Shown here: one piece after another, positions 51,636 to 60,944 of the stretch
How the letters are laid out: the number at the start of each line of letters is the position of its first letter
Numbering within the stretch: position 1 is the stretch's first letter
From: DASRAA01 sp963814165
Lineage (GTDB): Bacteria; Acidobacteriota; Terriglobia; Terriglobales; Acidobacteriaceae
NCBI GenBank assembly: GCA_963814165.1
Contig: CAWFBW010000011.1
Span: forward strand, 62,001-126,000
DNA length: 64,000 nt
Direction of reading: 5' to 3'
Notes under the pieces: generated by a model
The model's database searches: none
What the model was told of the DNA's origin: nothing
What the model saw: only the letters and a program-made list of their open reading frames with translations
Position numbers and translations under genes: made by a program

Positions 51636-54600
51636 GCTTGCACCTCCGGTTGCTTTTCTTCTTTTCCGTGAAGCAGCAAATAGGCTGCGGGAACCAGGAA
51701 CACAGTTACTATCACTGACACAGTCAGCCCGCCGATGATCGACCGCGCCAGCGGCGCGTACTGTTCGCTGCCCGCCTCTAGCGCCAGCGCCATCGGAATC
51801 ATGCCGAGAATCGTGGCCAGCGAAGTCATCAGCACCGGACGCAATCGCACGCGGCATGCTAAAGCCACTGCTTCGCGAATCGGCATGCCCTGCCGCCGGA
51901 AAACGCGCGTGACGTCCACGATCAGGATGCTGTTCGACACCACGATGCCGGTCATCATGATCACGCCCATCAGCGACATCACGTTCAGTGTCGTGCCGGT
52001 GAGCAGCAAAAATACCAGCACTCCGGTAATGCCCGGAGGTATGGCCAGCAGAATGATGAGTGGATCGACGAACGAGGAAAACTGTGCCATCAGGATCAGG
52101 TACACCAGCACGATGGAGAGCAGCAGTCCGAGGCCGAAGCTCTTGAACGACTGCCGCATGCCTTCCACCGATCCGCGTACGTGAATGCGCACGCCCTCGG
52201 GAAGCTTGGTCTGCGCGATGATTTTGTCCACCTGTGACGCCACCGATCCCAGGTCTTCGGTAGAGGGCGACACGTACAGGTCGATCTCACGTTGCAATTG
52301 GTAGTGGTCAACCTCGGTGGGCGAATCGATCTGCTTGATGTTGGTGACTGCACCCAGTTGTGTAGTTTCGGTTCCATTGGGCGATCGCAGCGGAATACTG
52401 TCCAGGTCGGAGAGCGACTGGATTTGCGAGTCCGGATACTGCACCGTCAGCATGTAATCGTTGCCACTCTTGGGATCGACCCAGTAACTCGGAGCGATCA
52501 TCTGGTTCGACGTCAGGGCAGTGATCACGTTGTTGACGACTTCTTTGGAGGAAAGCCCTAGCCGCGAAGTCATTTCCCGGTCGATATCGAGACGCAACGC
52601 CGGGTAGTCGAGGTCCTGCGGGATCAGCACATCGCTCACGCCTTTGAGTCCCTGGATTTGCCGCCGCAAGTCCTGTGCAATTTTGTAGGCTTCTTTTTGA
52701 TGGCTGCCACTCACCTGAATGTCGATGGGCGCAGGCAAACCCAGGTTCACAACCGCATCCACTAATCCGCCGGTTTGGAAGTAGGTGTTCAGTTCAGGAA
52801 GGTCTTCGGCAAGCCGTCGCCGCACGCGGTTCATGTACTCATAGCTGCCCACGCGGTGGCCCTCCTGCAAGCTCACTTGCACCGTTGCCGTGTGCTGGCC
52901 GGAGTTGCTGGTGTACATCGAGGAGAACCCCGGAGTGACTCCGATGTTAGCGACCACCATGCCCAGATCTTTGGGCGGCACGACCTCGCGAATGTCTTTT
53001 TCGACCCTGCTCACATATCGGTCAGTGAGCTCCAGTCGGGTGCCGGCAGGGGCCTTCAGGTTGATCATGAACTGCCCGGGATCGGTGCGCGGGAAAAACG
53101 CCACACCGACCAGCGGATACAGCGACAGGCTGAGGACGAAGATGCCGAGGATCCCCAGTACCGTCGCCGCCGGACGCAACAGCGTCTTTCCGACGGCCAT
53201 GTCGTAGTGCATCAGCATCTGGTCGTACTTGTGATTGAAGCCATTCACCAGCCGCGCGAACGCCGACTTGTTTCCGTGATGTGCTACCGCGCCGTGTCCC
53301 TTGAGGAAGCGGGCGCAGAACAGCGGTACCACGGTCATGGCGACCATGTACGACGCGAAGAGTGCAAACACCACCGCAGCCGCCAGCGCGGTAAACAGAA
53401 ATCGGCTGACGCCATAGAGAAACACCACCGGAAAGAAAACGATGGCCGTGGTAAACGTCGCCGCCAGCACCGGCAAGCCCATCTCGCGCCCGCCCTTTTC
53501 CGCCGCCTCTTCCGGCGATTCGCCTTCCTCCAGATGACGAAAGATGTTTTCCAGCACCACGACGGAGTTATCGATGAGACGCGAGAAGACCAGTGCCAGG
53601 CCGCCGAGCACCATGGTATTGATCGTGCCGCCGCCCAGGTTGATCGCCAGCAGTGCGGCGAGCGCAGAGAGCGGAATCGACAACAAGACCGCGATCGTCG
53701 CCCGCACGCTGCCAAGGAAAATCAGAATCATCACCGCAGTGAGCACCAGGCCAATGAAGCCCTCATTGCCGAGGTTTCGGATCGCCGTCTTGACGTAGAG
53801 AGATTGGTCGAAGACCACCTTCGCGACCAGCGACTTCGGCACGTCAACCAGGTTCGCCACCGCACTCTTGATGCCGTCCACGATGGCGATGGTGTTGCTA
53901 TCGCCGCCCTGCTTCAGTACGGGCAGGTACACCGACTTCTGTCCGTCCACGCGCACCATGCTGGTCTGAATTTGCTGCGCGTCCATGGCGCGGCCGACAT
54001 CGCCGACCAGCACCGAGGCGTTCCCCACCGTCTTCAGCGGCAGGCGATTGATATCGTCCGTGCCGGGAAGCTGGCTGTTGGTGTAGAGGTTGTAGTCCCT
54101 GGGGCCGATGCGCACGTCGCCCGCCGGCAGAATCATGTTCGATTCATTCACCACGCGCACCACGTCCATCACGCTCAGCTGGTTGGCCTGCAACTTCACG
54201 GGATCGACGTAAACCTGGATCTGGCGATACTTGCCGCCGAACGGCTGCGGCACCGATGCGCCCGGCACATTCGCAACTTGATTGCGCACGTTGTACTGCC
54301 CCACGTCGCGCAACTGGGTTTCAGTCAGTCCCTGGCCCTTTAGCGTGATCAGGCACACCGGCAGACTCGACGCGTCAAACTTCAACACCACCGGCGGCAG
54401 CGTGCCTGGTGGTAATTTGCGCAAGTCGGCCATGGCGAGGTTCGATATTTCGCTCACCGCCGCGTCCGGATCCATGCCCGGCTGGAAATAAATCTTGATC
54501 AGGCTGACGCCCGGCAGGGAGCGCGATTCGATATGGTCGATGCCGCTGCCCAGGGTGAAGAATCGCTCGAAGCGGCCTGTAATGTCCGTCTCGATCTGCT

Positions 54601-54763
54601 CCGGCGGCATTCCGTTGTAAAACGTCGCCACTACGACTACTGGGATGTTGATGCTGGGGAACAGGTCGACCGGCATTCGTGCCACCGTCACTATGCCGAC
54701 CACGGCGATCACCAGGCACATCATGATGATGAAGTACGGATAGCGCAGCGCGAAGGATGACAT
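51632..54763 (-). CDS. RND-family efflux permease with unusual proton-relay residues
   Basis: 1043 residues, the usual length. N-terminal helix (YPYFIIMMCLVIAVVGIV), MPVDLFPSINIPVV, and the 12-helix plan with two large periplasmic regions. In helix 4 the AcrB Asp-Asp pair (407/408) reads LIDNSVVVLENI, so the second Asp is Asn. In helix 10 the Lys940 position reads GIVVSNSILIVDVTR, so it is Ser. The family exports drugs, metals or lipids with the membrane-fusion protein and TolC encoded beside it. It starts 1 base before the adaptor gene's stop, and its stop overlaps tolC, so the three genes form one operon. The substrate is unknown. Confidence 0.9.
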   Translation of the reverse strand: MSSFALRYPYFIIMMCLVIAVVGIVTVARMPVDLFPSINIPVVVVATFYNGMPPEQIETDITGRFERFFTLGSGIDHIESRSLPGVSLIKIYFQPGMDPDAAVSEISNLAMADLRKLPPGTLPPVVLKFDASSLPVCLITLKGQGLTETQLRDVGQYNVRNQVANVPGASVPQPFGGKYRQIQVYVDPVKLQANQLSVMDVVRVVNESNMILPAGDVRIGPRDYNLYTNSQLPGTDDINRLPLKTVGNASVLVGDVGRAMDAQQIQTSMVRVDGQKSVYLPVLKQGGDSNTIAIVDGIKSAVANLVDVPKSLVAKVVFDQSLYVKTAIRNLGNEGFIGLVLTAVMILIFLGSVRATIAVLLSIPLSALAALLAINLGGGTINTMVLGGLALVFSRLIDNSVVVLENIFRHLEEGESPEEAAEKGGREMGLPVLAATFTTAIVFFPVVFLYGVSRFLFTALAAAVVFALFASYMVAMTVVPLFCARFLKGHGAVAHHGNKSAFARLVNGFNHKYDQMLMHYDMAVGKTLLRPAATVLGILGIFVLSLSLYPLVGVAFFPRTDPGQFMINLKAPAGTRLELTDRYVSRVEKDIREVVPPKDLGMVVANIGVTPGFSSMYTSNSGQHTATVQVSLQEGHRVGSYEYMNRVRRRLAEDLPELNTYFQTGGLVDAVVNLGLPAPIDIQVSGSHQKEAYKIAQDLRRQIQGLKGVSDVLIPQDLDYPALRLDIDREMTSRLGLSSKEVVNNVITALTSNQMIAPSYWVDPKSGNDYMLTVQYPDSQIQSLSDLDSIPLRSPNGTETTQLGAVTNIKQIDSPTEVDHYQLQREIDLYVSPSTEDLGSVASQVDKIIAQTKLPEGVRIHVRGSVEGMRQSFKSFGLGLLLSIVLVYLILMAQFSSFVDPLIILLAIPPGITGVLVFLLLTGTTLNVMSLMGVIMMTGIVVSNSILIVDVTRVFRRQGMPIREAVALACRVRLRPVLMTSLATILGMIPMALALEAGSEQYAPLARSIIGGLTVSVIVTVFLVPAAYLLLHGKEEKQPEVQA

Positions 54764-56017
54764 TTACTGCGTGCCTCCCGTTTCGCCTGCGTTCAACGCA
54801 AATTTGCTGACTTGCGGTTCAACCGCTTGTCCGGCTTGATACGAGCCGAAGTTGCCCATGATGACGCGATCACCTTCCTGCAATCCCGCCAGGACTTCGA
54901 TACGATCCGGAGCCTCCAATCCGGTCTGGATCTCCCGCGGCTGCACTCGGTTGTGCTGATCCACCACAAGTACGCTGGACTTGCCATTTTGCTGTTGGAC
55001 CGCCTGGATCGGCACGGTAAGAGCATCTGGATGGTTCTGGGTCTGTAGGGCTACGTTGGCATACATTCCCGGTTGCAGTTTGTACGTGTCGTTGGGAACG
55101 TCGATCTCCACCTGCATCGTGCGGGTAGTGCGTTCGAGCGCATCGGTGAACCGCGCCACCTTCCCGGTGAAGTGTTCGCCCGTGGCCTGCACCGTTACGT
55201 CGGCGGGCTGGCCGATGCGGACCGTCGCCGCCAGCGACTCCGGCACCGGAATCCGCAACCGCAGCACATTTATCTGAGCCAGCTTGACCACCGGGGCCGA
55301 GTTGCTGTTGGACGTCCCAGACTGCACCAGTGCGCCCGTATCGGCATACCGCCAGGTCACCACGCCATCGAACGGCGCGACGATGCGGGTGTAGTCCGAC
55401 ATCGCCGACACCTGCGTGTTGTTGGCCTGCGATATTTCCAGCTGCTGATGCGCCGCAGACAGCGCAGATTTCGCCGACTCGACCTGCGCCGCAGCGGCAC
55501 GATCTTTGGCCTGCGCGTCATCGAGTTCCTGCTGCGCGATCAGCCCGGGACGCGCGCGGTTTGCCTCTTCCAGACGTTGCGCGTTGGCGTGCAGCGCTGC
55601 ATACTGGGCCTCATCTCGCGTCACCTCGTTCTGCATGCGTTGTACTTCCTGCTGGCTGTGACGCACGCCGGCTCCGGCACCCTGCAACTGCGCCATCAGT
55701 TCCGGCACTTCCAGCACCGCCAGCACTTGGCCGGTCTTCACCCGGTCCCCAATGTCCACGTTGATCTTGCGGACGTAACCCGAGACTTTGGCGTGCATCT
55801 CGATTTCCTGGTAAGGGTCGAACTCTCCCGCGACCGTGAAGGCGTTGCCGATGTCGGCGCGTTTCACGATGGCGACCGCCGCAGGAATCACGTCGCGACC
55901 GTTGTGGGTATGAGGAGGTCCACCCGCCCGCACCCGGCTCGCTATTACGACAGCACCCAGCAGACACGCTATGGCGAGGCTGAGCACAATCAGCTTGTGT
56001 TTTCGGTTCAAAGTCAT
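54764..56017 (-). CDS. RND periplasmic adaptor (membrane-fusion) protein
   Basis: 417 residues. An N-terminal helix (LIVLSLAIACLLGAVVIASRV) anchors or exports it. The biotinyl-lipoyl-like domain has EIEMHAKVSGYVRKINVDIGDRVKTGQVLAVLE. A long coiled coil (about residues 110-210, with repeated Gln/Ala heptads) and a beta-barrel (IVAPFDGVVTWRYADTGALVQ) follow. It links the RND permease to TolC. GAGGGAA precedes ATG 56017. It is the first gene of the efflux operon; its stop abuts the permease start. Confidence 0.92.
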   Translation of the reverse strand: MTLNRKHKLIVLSLAIACLLGAVVIASRVRAGGPPHTHNGRDVIPAAVAIVKRADIGNAFTVAGEFDPYQEIEMHAKVSGYVRKINVDIGDRVKTGQVLAVLEVPELMAQLQGAGAGVRHSQQEVQRMQNEVTRDEAQYAALHANAQRLEEANRARPGLIAQQELDDAQAKDRAAAAQVESAKSALSAAHQQLEISQANNTQVSAMSDYTRIVAPFDGVVTWRYADTGALVQSGTSNSNSAPVVKLAQINVLRLRIPVPESLAATVRIGQPADVTVQATGEHFTGKVARFTDALERTTRTMQVEIDVPNDTYKLQPGMYANVALQTQNHPDALTVPIQAVQQQNGKSSVLVVDQHNRVQPREIQTGLEAPDRIEVLAGLQEGDRVIMGNFGSYQAGQAVEPQVSKFALNAGETGGTQ

Positions 56018-56142
56018 GCATTCCCTCGTGGCAAGCAAAGCACCGCGTACACGCGATGCGCTCAAACGGTCAGGCCGCTTGGTCATTCGGCCCGACACTA
56101 GGGTTGAGGATGAAATCTACAGAACTGAAGGGGTCCGGTTCG

Positions 56143-56508
56143 CTACCGCGTCGGAGGCGGCCGCAGGAAGCGATGCAGGTACTGGCGCCTGCATTGCTCG
56201 CAGACGATCGCTGCCGGGGCGGTAACATAGCGACGAACCTGATGGGTAAAGAGGAGTGAGGAAAGGAATACAGCCAGGTATATCACCGCGCCACTTCGAA
56301 CTACGGGACCTGATTGCCATCTGGCATCATTCGCCCACAGTTTCGAAGCGATCGATGGATCGAGACGCGATCCACTTGCATATACCCCCAGCTTGGCATG
56401 TAGCGCGAAGCTAAACACCAGGACACACGCCAGCAACAGCATGACGCGCCAGATCCAAGGCTTCAAAGTTCGGCCAGGCATGGTCAGCGGTGGCATATTC
56501 ACTGGCAT
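56143..56508 (-). CDS. Small membrane protein of unknown function
   Basis: 121 residues. Two hydrophobic helices (WRVMLLLACVLVFSFALHAKL and GAVIYLAVFLSSLLFTHQVR) enclose a soluble segment LGVYASGSRLDPSIASKLWANDARW. The C-terminus has CEQCRR and a basic, proline-rich end. I do not recognise a named family, but the architecture resembles short hypothetical proteins of Acidobacteriota. ATG 56508, 56496 or 56481 could be used; no ribosome site decides. It lies between the efflux operon and the divergent sigma-factor gene. Confidence 0.5.
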   Translation of the reverse strand: MPVNMPPLTMPGRTLKPWIWRVMLLLACVLVFSFALHAKLGVYASGSRLDPSIASKLWANDARWQSGPVVRSGAVIYLAVFLSSLLFTHQVRRYVTAPAAIVCEQCRRQYLHRFLRPPPTR

Positions 56509-56623
56509 TATACGTCTAAACCCGAAATTCGCGGTCGAGTTTCTTGCGCAGCCGGTGCAGCAATGCCAGCAGTCGTTGCTCGTAGAGATTGGAAGCTACA
56601 TCGATATCGGCTAACCTATAGAC

Positions 56624-57571
56624 ATGTCCCCCAAATTGGAGCAAGCGCTGGACTTAATTCGCCAGGACCGCCCTGAGGCGGTCGAGCAGGCGCTGGCCTT
56701 GCTGCAAAACACCGTGTACTCCTTCAGCATGAAGGTGTGCGGCCATCCCGAAGATGCCGAAGACACCATGCAGGAGGTGCTGGTCAAGCTGCTTCCCTAC
56801 CTGCGCAAGTTCGAGAACCCCCAGGCGCTCTCGGTTTGGCTGTACAAAGTCGCCCGCAACCGTTGCCTGATGAACCGGCGGGGTGAAAAGAACTCGCGCA
56901 GCAGGCACGTATCGCTCGACGAACTGATGCCCAGCCAGTACGAACTGCGGGATTTGATCGAAAGCAAGGACCCCAATCCAGAGATCAACCTGCTACGCAG
57001 CGAAAGCGACCGGCGGATGCGCGAGGCCGTCTTGAAGGTGCCGCCTCTGTACCGCATGGTTCTTGTGCTGCACGATATGGAAGGACTGACCACATCCGAA
57101 GTGGCGCGCGTCACCGGCTTGCGTGACGGCACGGTCCGCGTGCGTCTACACCGCGCTCGACTGATGCTGCGGCGGCAACTGTCGCGGATGGATCACGCTA
57201 AACCCTTCAGGGTTGCGGATATCTACGCCGCGGCGGGCGAGGACGAACCACCCATGCGTCCTCGCCACTGCCGCCAGATGTTCGCTTCACTCTCCGATTA
57301 CATCGACGGACTGGCGGAAGACGCTCGCACCCGTGAGATGGAGAAGCACCTCAGCGATTGCAAGCCCTGCGTCGCGTTTCTCGACAGCCTGAAATTGGCG
57401 GTGGAACAGTGCCGGACCTACGAACCCGTCTGCGACACCTCCCGCGCAGAGGAACTTCGCAAAGACCTCGTCGCAAAATACGATGCGGCAATTGAGGCGT
57501 TGCCGTTAGAAAGCAACGAGTCCCTTTCCGGCTCATTCCAAGCCTACGGCACAGCCGACCCCGGCAAATGA
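56624..57571 (+). CDS. ECF sigma factor fused to a zinc-finger anti-sigma domain
   Basis: 315 residues. Sigma region 2 is at residues about 25-95 (HPEDAEDTMQEVLVKLL, SVWLYKVARNRCLMNRR). Region 4 is at about 130-185 (LKVPPLYRMVLVLHDMEGLTTSEVARVTGLRDGTVRVRLHRARLML). Residues 210-270 form a zf-HC2/ZAS-type domain with H-x3-C-x2-C (His242, Cys246, Cys249 in HLSDCKPC), the signature of zinc-binding anti-sigma factors. Normally these are two proteins; here one chain may hold itself inactive until a redox or other signal changes the zinc site (inference). ATG 56624 has only weak upstream purines. It lies just before the PadR/ADOP pair and may control it. Confidence 0.85.
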   Translation: MSPKLEQALDLIRQDRPEAVEQALALLQNTVYSFSMKVCGHPEDAEDTMQEVLVKLLPYLRKFENPQALSVWLYKVARNRCLMNRRGEKNSRSRHVSLDELMPSQYELRDLIESKDPNPEINLLRSESDRRMREAVLKVPPLYRMVLVLHDMEGLTTSEVARVTGLRDGTVRVRLHRARLMLRRQLSRMDHAKPFRVADIYAAAGEDEPPMRPRHCRQMFASLSDYIDGLAEDARTREMEKHLSDCKPCVAFLDSLKLAVEQCRTYEPVCDTSRAEELRKDLVAKYDAAIEALPLESNESLSGSFQAYGTADPGK

Positions 57572-57591
57572 CGGACGTTCCTGTTCTCCCC

Positions 57592-57634
57592 TTGACAATC
57601 TAGATGAGCAGACTTAATCTAACTCTAGATTGTC
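57592..57634 (+). promoter_or_regulatory. PadR promoter with 11-base perfect inverted repeat
   Basis: -35 TTGACA (57592-57597) and -10-like TAATCT (57615-57620), 17 bases apart. GACAATCTAGA (57594-57604) and TCTAGATTGTC (57624-57634) are a perfect inverted repeat with a 19-base spacer, so the arms bracket the promoter. This is the expected layout for self-repression by the PadR gene that follows. Confidence 0.75.
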
Positions 57635-57650
57635 TAGAGGAAGACGGCAC

Positions 57651-57980
57651 ATGCCCGACAGAAACAGCGATCTTGTGCAGGGAACCCTGGAGATGCTCAT
57701 CCTCAAGACACTTGCCTTGGAGCCGATGCACGGGTACGGGATTGCCCTTCGGATCGAACAGATCAGCAAAGGCGTCTTTCGCGTCAATGCCGGCTCGCTG
57801 CTGCCGGCCCTGAGCCGCATGGAGCGTGCTGGCCGGATTCAAGCCGAGTGGCGGGCTACCGAGAACAATCGCCGCGCCAAATATTACGTTTTGACCGACG
57901 GCGGCCGGAAAGCGCTCAAGGAAGAAACTCGGCTGTGGGGACGCCAGGTTGCGGCCATCAGCCGAATTCTGGAAGCCTAG
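57651..57980 (+). CDS. PadR-family transcriptional regulator
   Basis: About 109 residues. The winged-helix DNA-binding domain reads LVQGTLEMLILKTLALEPMHGYGIALRIEQISKGVFRVNAGSLLPALSRMERAGRIQAEWR and ends YYVLTDGGRKALKEE, the normal PadR plan. GAGGAAG stands 7-8 bases before ATG 57651, which decides the start. A perfect inverted repeat across its promoter indicates autorepression. It is followed after 22 bases by an ADOP permease, a pairing very common in Acidobacteriota, where the PadR gene probably controls the transporter. Confidence 0.93.
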   Translation: MPDRNSDLVQGTLEMLILKTLALEPMHGYGIALRIEQISKGVFRVNAGSLLPALSRMERAGRIQAEWRATENNRRAKYYVLTDGGRKALKEETRLWGRQVAAISRILEA

Positions 57981-58002
57981 CGATAGGGAATAGGGAGAGG
58001 TG

Positions 58003-60702
58003 ATGTTGCGAAATTTGCGCATGGGGATCAAGGCCCTCTTTCACAAGGCGAGGCGCAATCAGGATCTGGACGAGGAGCTACAAGGCTACGTGGATGCCGC
58101 CGCTGCCGACAACAGGAGCCGCGGCATGACGCCGGAGCAAGCCCTGCGCACCGCCAGGGTTGAGATGGGAAGCATAGACTCCGTCAAGCAAAATGTATGG
58201 TCAGCCGGATGGGAATCGACAGCGAGCTCAATCTGGATGGACCTGCGTTACGGCTCACGCCAGCTTGCCAAGACTCCGGTGTTCACCATCGTTTGCGTAC
58301 TCACGCTGGCTCTCGGCATTGGAGCTAACACCGCAGTTTTCAGCGTGATGAATGCCGTCCTGCTGCGTTCGCTGCCGGTTGCAGATCCGCAGCGGGTGGT
58401 CTATCTCAACACCTCCAATCCACCGCATAGAACTGGCACCGTCGACAGTCACGAGACGTTCTCATACCCCGTTTATGACGCGCTGCGCCAGCAGAACGGT
58501 GCGCTGACCGACGTCATGGCGTATGTACCGTTGGCTACCGGCAAAGTCGCTGTTCGATTCGGCGCGCAACCCGAAGAAGCGAATGGCGACATGGTGAGCG
58601 GCAATTTCTTCTCCGGCCTTGGCGTGAGATTGGTTCGGGGGCGCGGCTTTACCGCTGAAGACGAATCAAACCATGCGCCCGTTGCGGTTATTAGCTACAA
58701 CTTCTGGACCCGCAGGTTCGCGCGCAATCCCGACGCAGTGGGCAAGACGGTTTTTGTCAAAGGCATTAGCTTCACCATCATCGGCGTCGCGGCCGAAGGC
58801 TTTGAAGGAGTGGAGGCCGGCGTGTCCACTGACTTTTGGATTCCTCTGCAGGATCGTCCGGAGCTAAATGCCTGGGGCAATCCTCCTTGGGACGGGAAGA
58901 CTTACATGTCAATGCCGATCTGGTGGTGTCTGCGCATGCTCGGGCGCCTGGCTCCGGGTGTGACGAATGCGCAGGCGCTTTCGCAATTGCAGCCCACGTT
59001 TCAAAATGCCGCATATATCGGCCTCGGCGATCCGGAGCCTGGAGAGCAGCGGCCGACATTGGGCTTCAGCGAGGCGAAGAGTTTTCCCGGCTATGACGAA
59101 CAGTACGGTAAGCCGCTGAGAATGCTCATGGCCATGGTGGGGCTCGTTCTGCTGATCGCTTTCAGCAACGTCGTCATGCTGTTGATTGCGCGGAATGCGA
59201 ACCGGCGACGCGAATTCTCACTCCGACTGGCGCTGGGCGCCGGGCGCGGCAAGTTGTTTCGCCAACTGTTGACGGAGAGTCTGCTGTTGGTCGTGCTGGG
59301 AGGCATCCTCGCTTGGCTATTTGCTGTCTGGTCGACGAAAGCGTTGGGCGCTTGGGCGCAGATTGAGACCAGTCTCGCGCCTGATCGTATCGTTCTCTTT
59401 TTCACGCTGAGTATCTTGCTGCTGGCGGCCCTGCTGTTCGGTCTTGCACCGTTGCGGTCGGCACTCGCCGTTGAACCGGGGCTCGCGTTGAAGGCATCTT
59501 CGGCCACGTCGAACACAGACGTCGGCAAGTCGCGGGGCGGCAAGATCATCGTCGCACTGCAGATGGCCTTGTGCCTGGTGCTGCTGGTAGGCGGAGCGCT
59601 GCTGGTTCGTACGTTCCGGAACCTGGAAAACATTCCTCTCGGTATGCGCACGAATGGCTTGGTTGTGTTCGGAGTGAATCCCCAGAACCTGCATTCCTAT
59701 GCCGAGGGCGTCGCGTTCTACGAGGAACTGATCCGCCGCCTTCGGGTATTGCCCGGAGTTGACTCCGTCACAATCATGGAAAGCCGGCTTGGCTCGTGGT
59801 GGTCGAATAATCGTCATGCAATCGTCGACGGTAAACCGCCGGTGGTCGCAGGCGGGGGATCGAGCCTGACCCGCAGCAATGTTGTCGGTCCAAGTTTCTT
59901 TCACACTATCGGCGTCCCAGTACTGGCCGGGCGTGATTTCAGCGACAGCGACACCATGAACTCGCCCCACGTAGCAGTAGTCAACGAGCTGTTTGCCGAA
60001 CGATTTCTCGCCAACCAGAGTCCGCTCGGGCACCACGTCATGGGCGACGACGGCAAGACAGATATGGTCATCGTCGGAGTGGTAAAAAACCACAAATACC
60101 GCAGCATCGACGAAGAGCCGATACCGATGTCGTGGTCGGCATACACACAAAATGGAGACGTGGCTGAAATGCATGTCGAGATGCGTGTGCACGGCGATCC
60201 GTTGGCGATTCTGCCGTCCGCGCAAAAGGTAGTGCAACAGATGGACTCCAACCTGCCTCTGTTGCAGCCCATGACCCAGCGCGAGCAGTTCGAAACAACC
60301 ATCTCCCAGCAATCGTTGTTTGCCCGGTTGGCAGTTTTTTTCGGTTTGTTGGCTGTGCTCCTGGTTGCCACCGGTCTCTATGGAACGCTCGCTTACCGCG
60401 TGAACAATCGCACGGTCGAAATTGGCGTACGTATGGCCCTGGGCGCCAGGCGTTCGCAAGTGGTATGGAGCGTCTTGCGAGATAGCCTTGCTTTGACGGT
60501 AGTGGGCCTCTGTGTCGGCATTCCGCTCGCGCTGGTCGTGTCACGGTTGCTCAGTTCGGCGCTCTACGGGGTACAACCCTTCGACGCTTTGAGCTACTCG
60601 GTGGCCGCTTGCATTGTGTTACTCGTCGCCGTCCTCGCCAGCCTCCTGCCGGCACGCACGGCCTCCAGCGTGGATCCATGGACGGCACTGCGCTCGGAGT
60701 AG
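58003..60702 (+). CDS. ADOP-type ABC transporter permease (acidobacterial duplicated orphan permease)
   Basis: About 899 residues, the normal family length. The N-terminal soluble segment (LDEELQGYVDAAAADNRSRGMTPEQALRTARVEMG) is followed by helix 1 (TIVCVLTLALGIGANTAVFSVM), a periplasmic MacB domain, a first FtsX domain (MLMAMVGLVLLIAFSNVVMLLIARNANRRREF), and a second half with the same plan (LVGGALLVRTFRNLENIPLGM, then FFGLLAVLLVATGLYGTLAYRV and IGVRMALGARRSQVV). No ATPase is adjacent, as is usual for this orphan family. GGGAG a few bases upstream supports ATG 58003 rather than GTG 58000. It is next to its presumed PadR regulator. Confidence 0.92.
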   Translation: MLRNLRMGIKALFHKARRNQDLDEELQGYVDAAAADNRSRGMTPEQALRTARVEMGSIDSVKQNVWSAGWESTASSIWMDLRYGSRQLAKTPVFTIVCVLTLALGIGANTAVFSVMNAVLLRSLPVADPQRVVYLNTSNPPHRTGTVDSHETFSYPVYDALRQQNGALTDVMAYVPLATGKVAVRFGAQPEEANGDMVSGNFFSGLGVRLVRGRGFTAEDESNHAPVAVISYNFWTRRFARNPDAVGKTVFVKGISFTIIGVAAEGFEGVEAGVSTDFWIPLQDRPELNAWGNPPWDGKTYMSMPIWWCLRMLGRLAPGVTNAQALSQLQPTFQNAAYIGLGDPEPGEQRPTLGFSEAKSFPGYDEQYGKPLRMLMAMVGLVLLIAFSNVVMLLIARNANRRREFSLRLALGAGRGKLFRQLLTESLLLVVLGGILAWLFAVWSTKALGAWAQIETSLAPDRIVLFFTLSILLLAALLFGLAPLRSALAVEPGLALKASSATSNTDVGKSRGGKIIVALQMALCLVLLVGGALLVRTFRNLENIPLGMRTNGLVVFGVNPQNLHSYAEGVAFYEELIRRLRVLPGVDSVTIMESRLGSWWSNNRHAIVDGKPPVVAGGGSSLTRSNVVGPSFFHTIGVPVLAGRDFSDSDTMNSPHVAVVNELFAERFLANQSPLGHHVMGDDGKTDMVIVGVVKNHKYRSIDEEPIPMSWSAYTQNGDVAEMHVEMRVHGDPLAILPSAQKVVQQMDSNLPLLQPMTQREQFETTISQQSLFARLAVFFGLLAVLLVATGLYGTLAYRVNNRTVEIGVRMALGARRSQVVWSVLRDSLALTVVGLCVGIPLALVVSRLLSSALYGVQPFDALSYSVAACIVLLVAVLASLLPARTASSVDPWTALRSE

Positions 60703-60944
60703 GGCTTGCCGAGGCTCTGTCGGGAGGACGCCAATGAGAATTTCGCGTCCGATGAGGCAGCTCGTCTCCCGTGTAACTTGCTGATTTGGCGATAATTGGA
60801 GTCGCATCCCAAATCGGGAAGAAATTCTGCAATCAGCTCCTACTTTCTTGTAACACCTACCTGCGTGCCTGCATTTAACTGTGTGGCCCTGCAACGGGCT
60901 GTGGCGAGGAGGGAAGTGCCGCCTCGCGAGGAGCGGAGAAGAAC

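Noticed and set aside
52775..54343. Long plus-strand reading frame of 522 codons opposite the RND permease gene
   Set aside because: It is antisense to a complete, recognisable RND protein, and its sequence is rich in His, Arg and Gln with no fold or motif, as expected for a shadow of GC-rich coding DNA.
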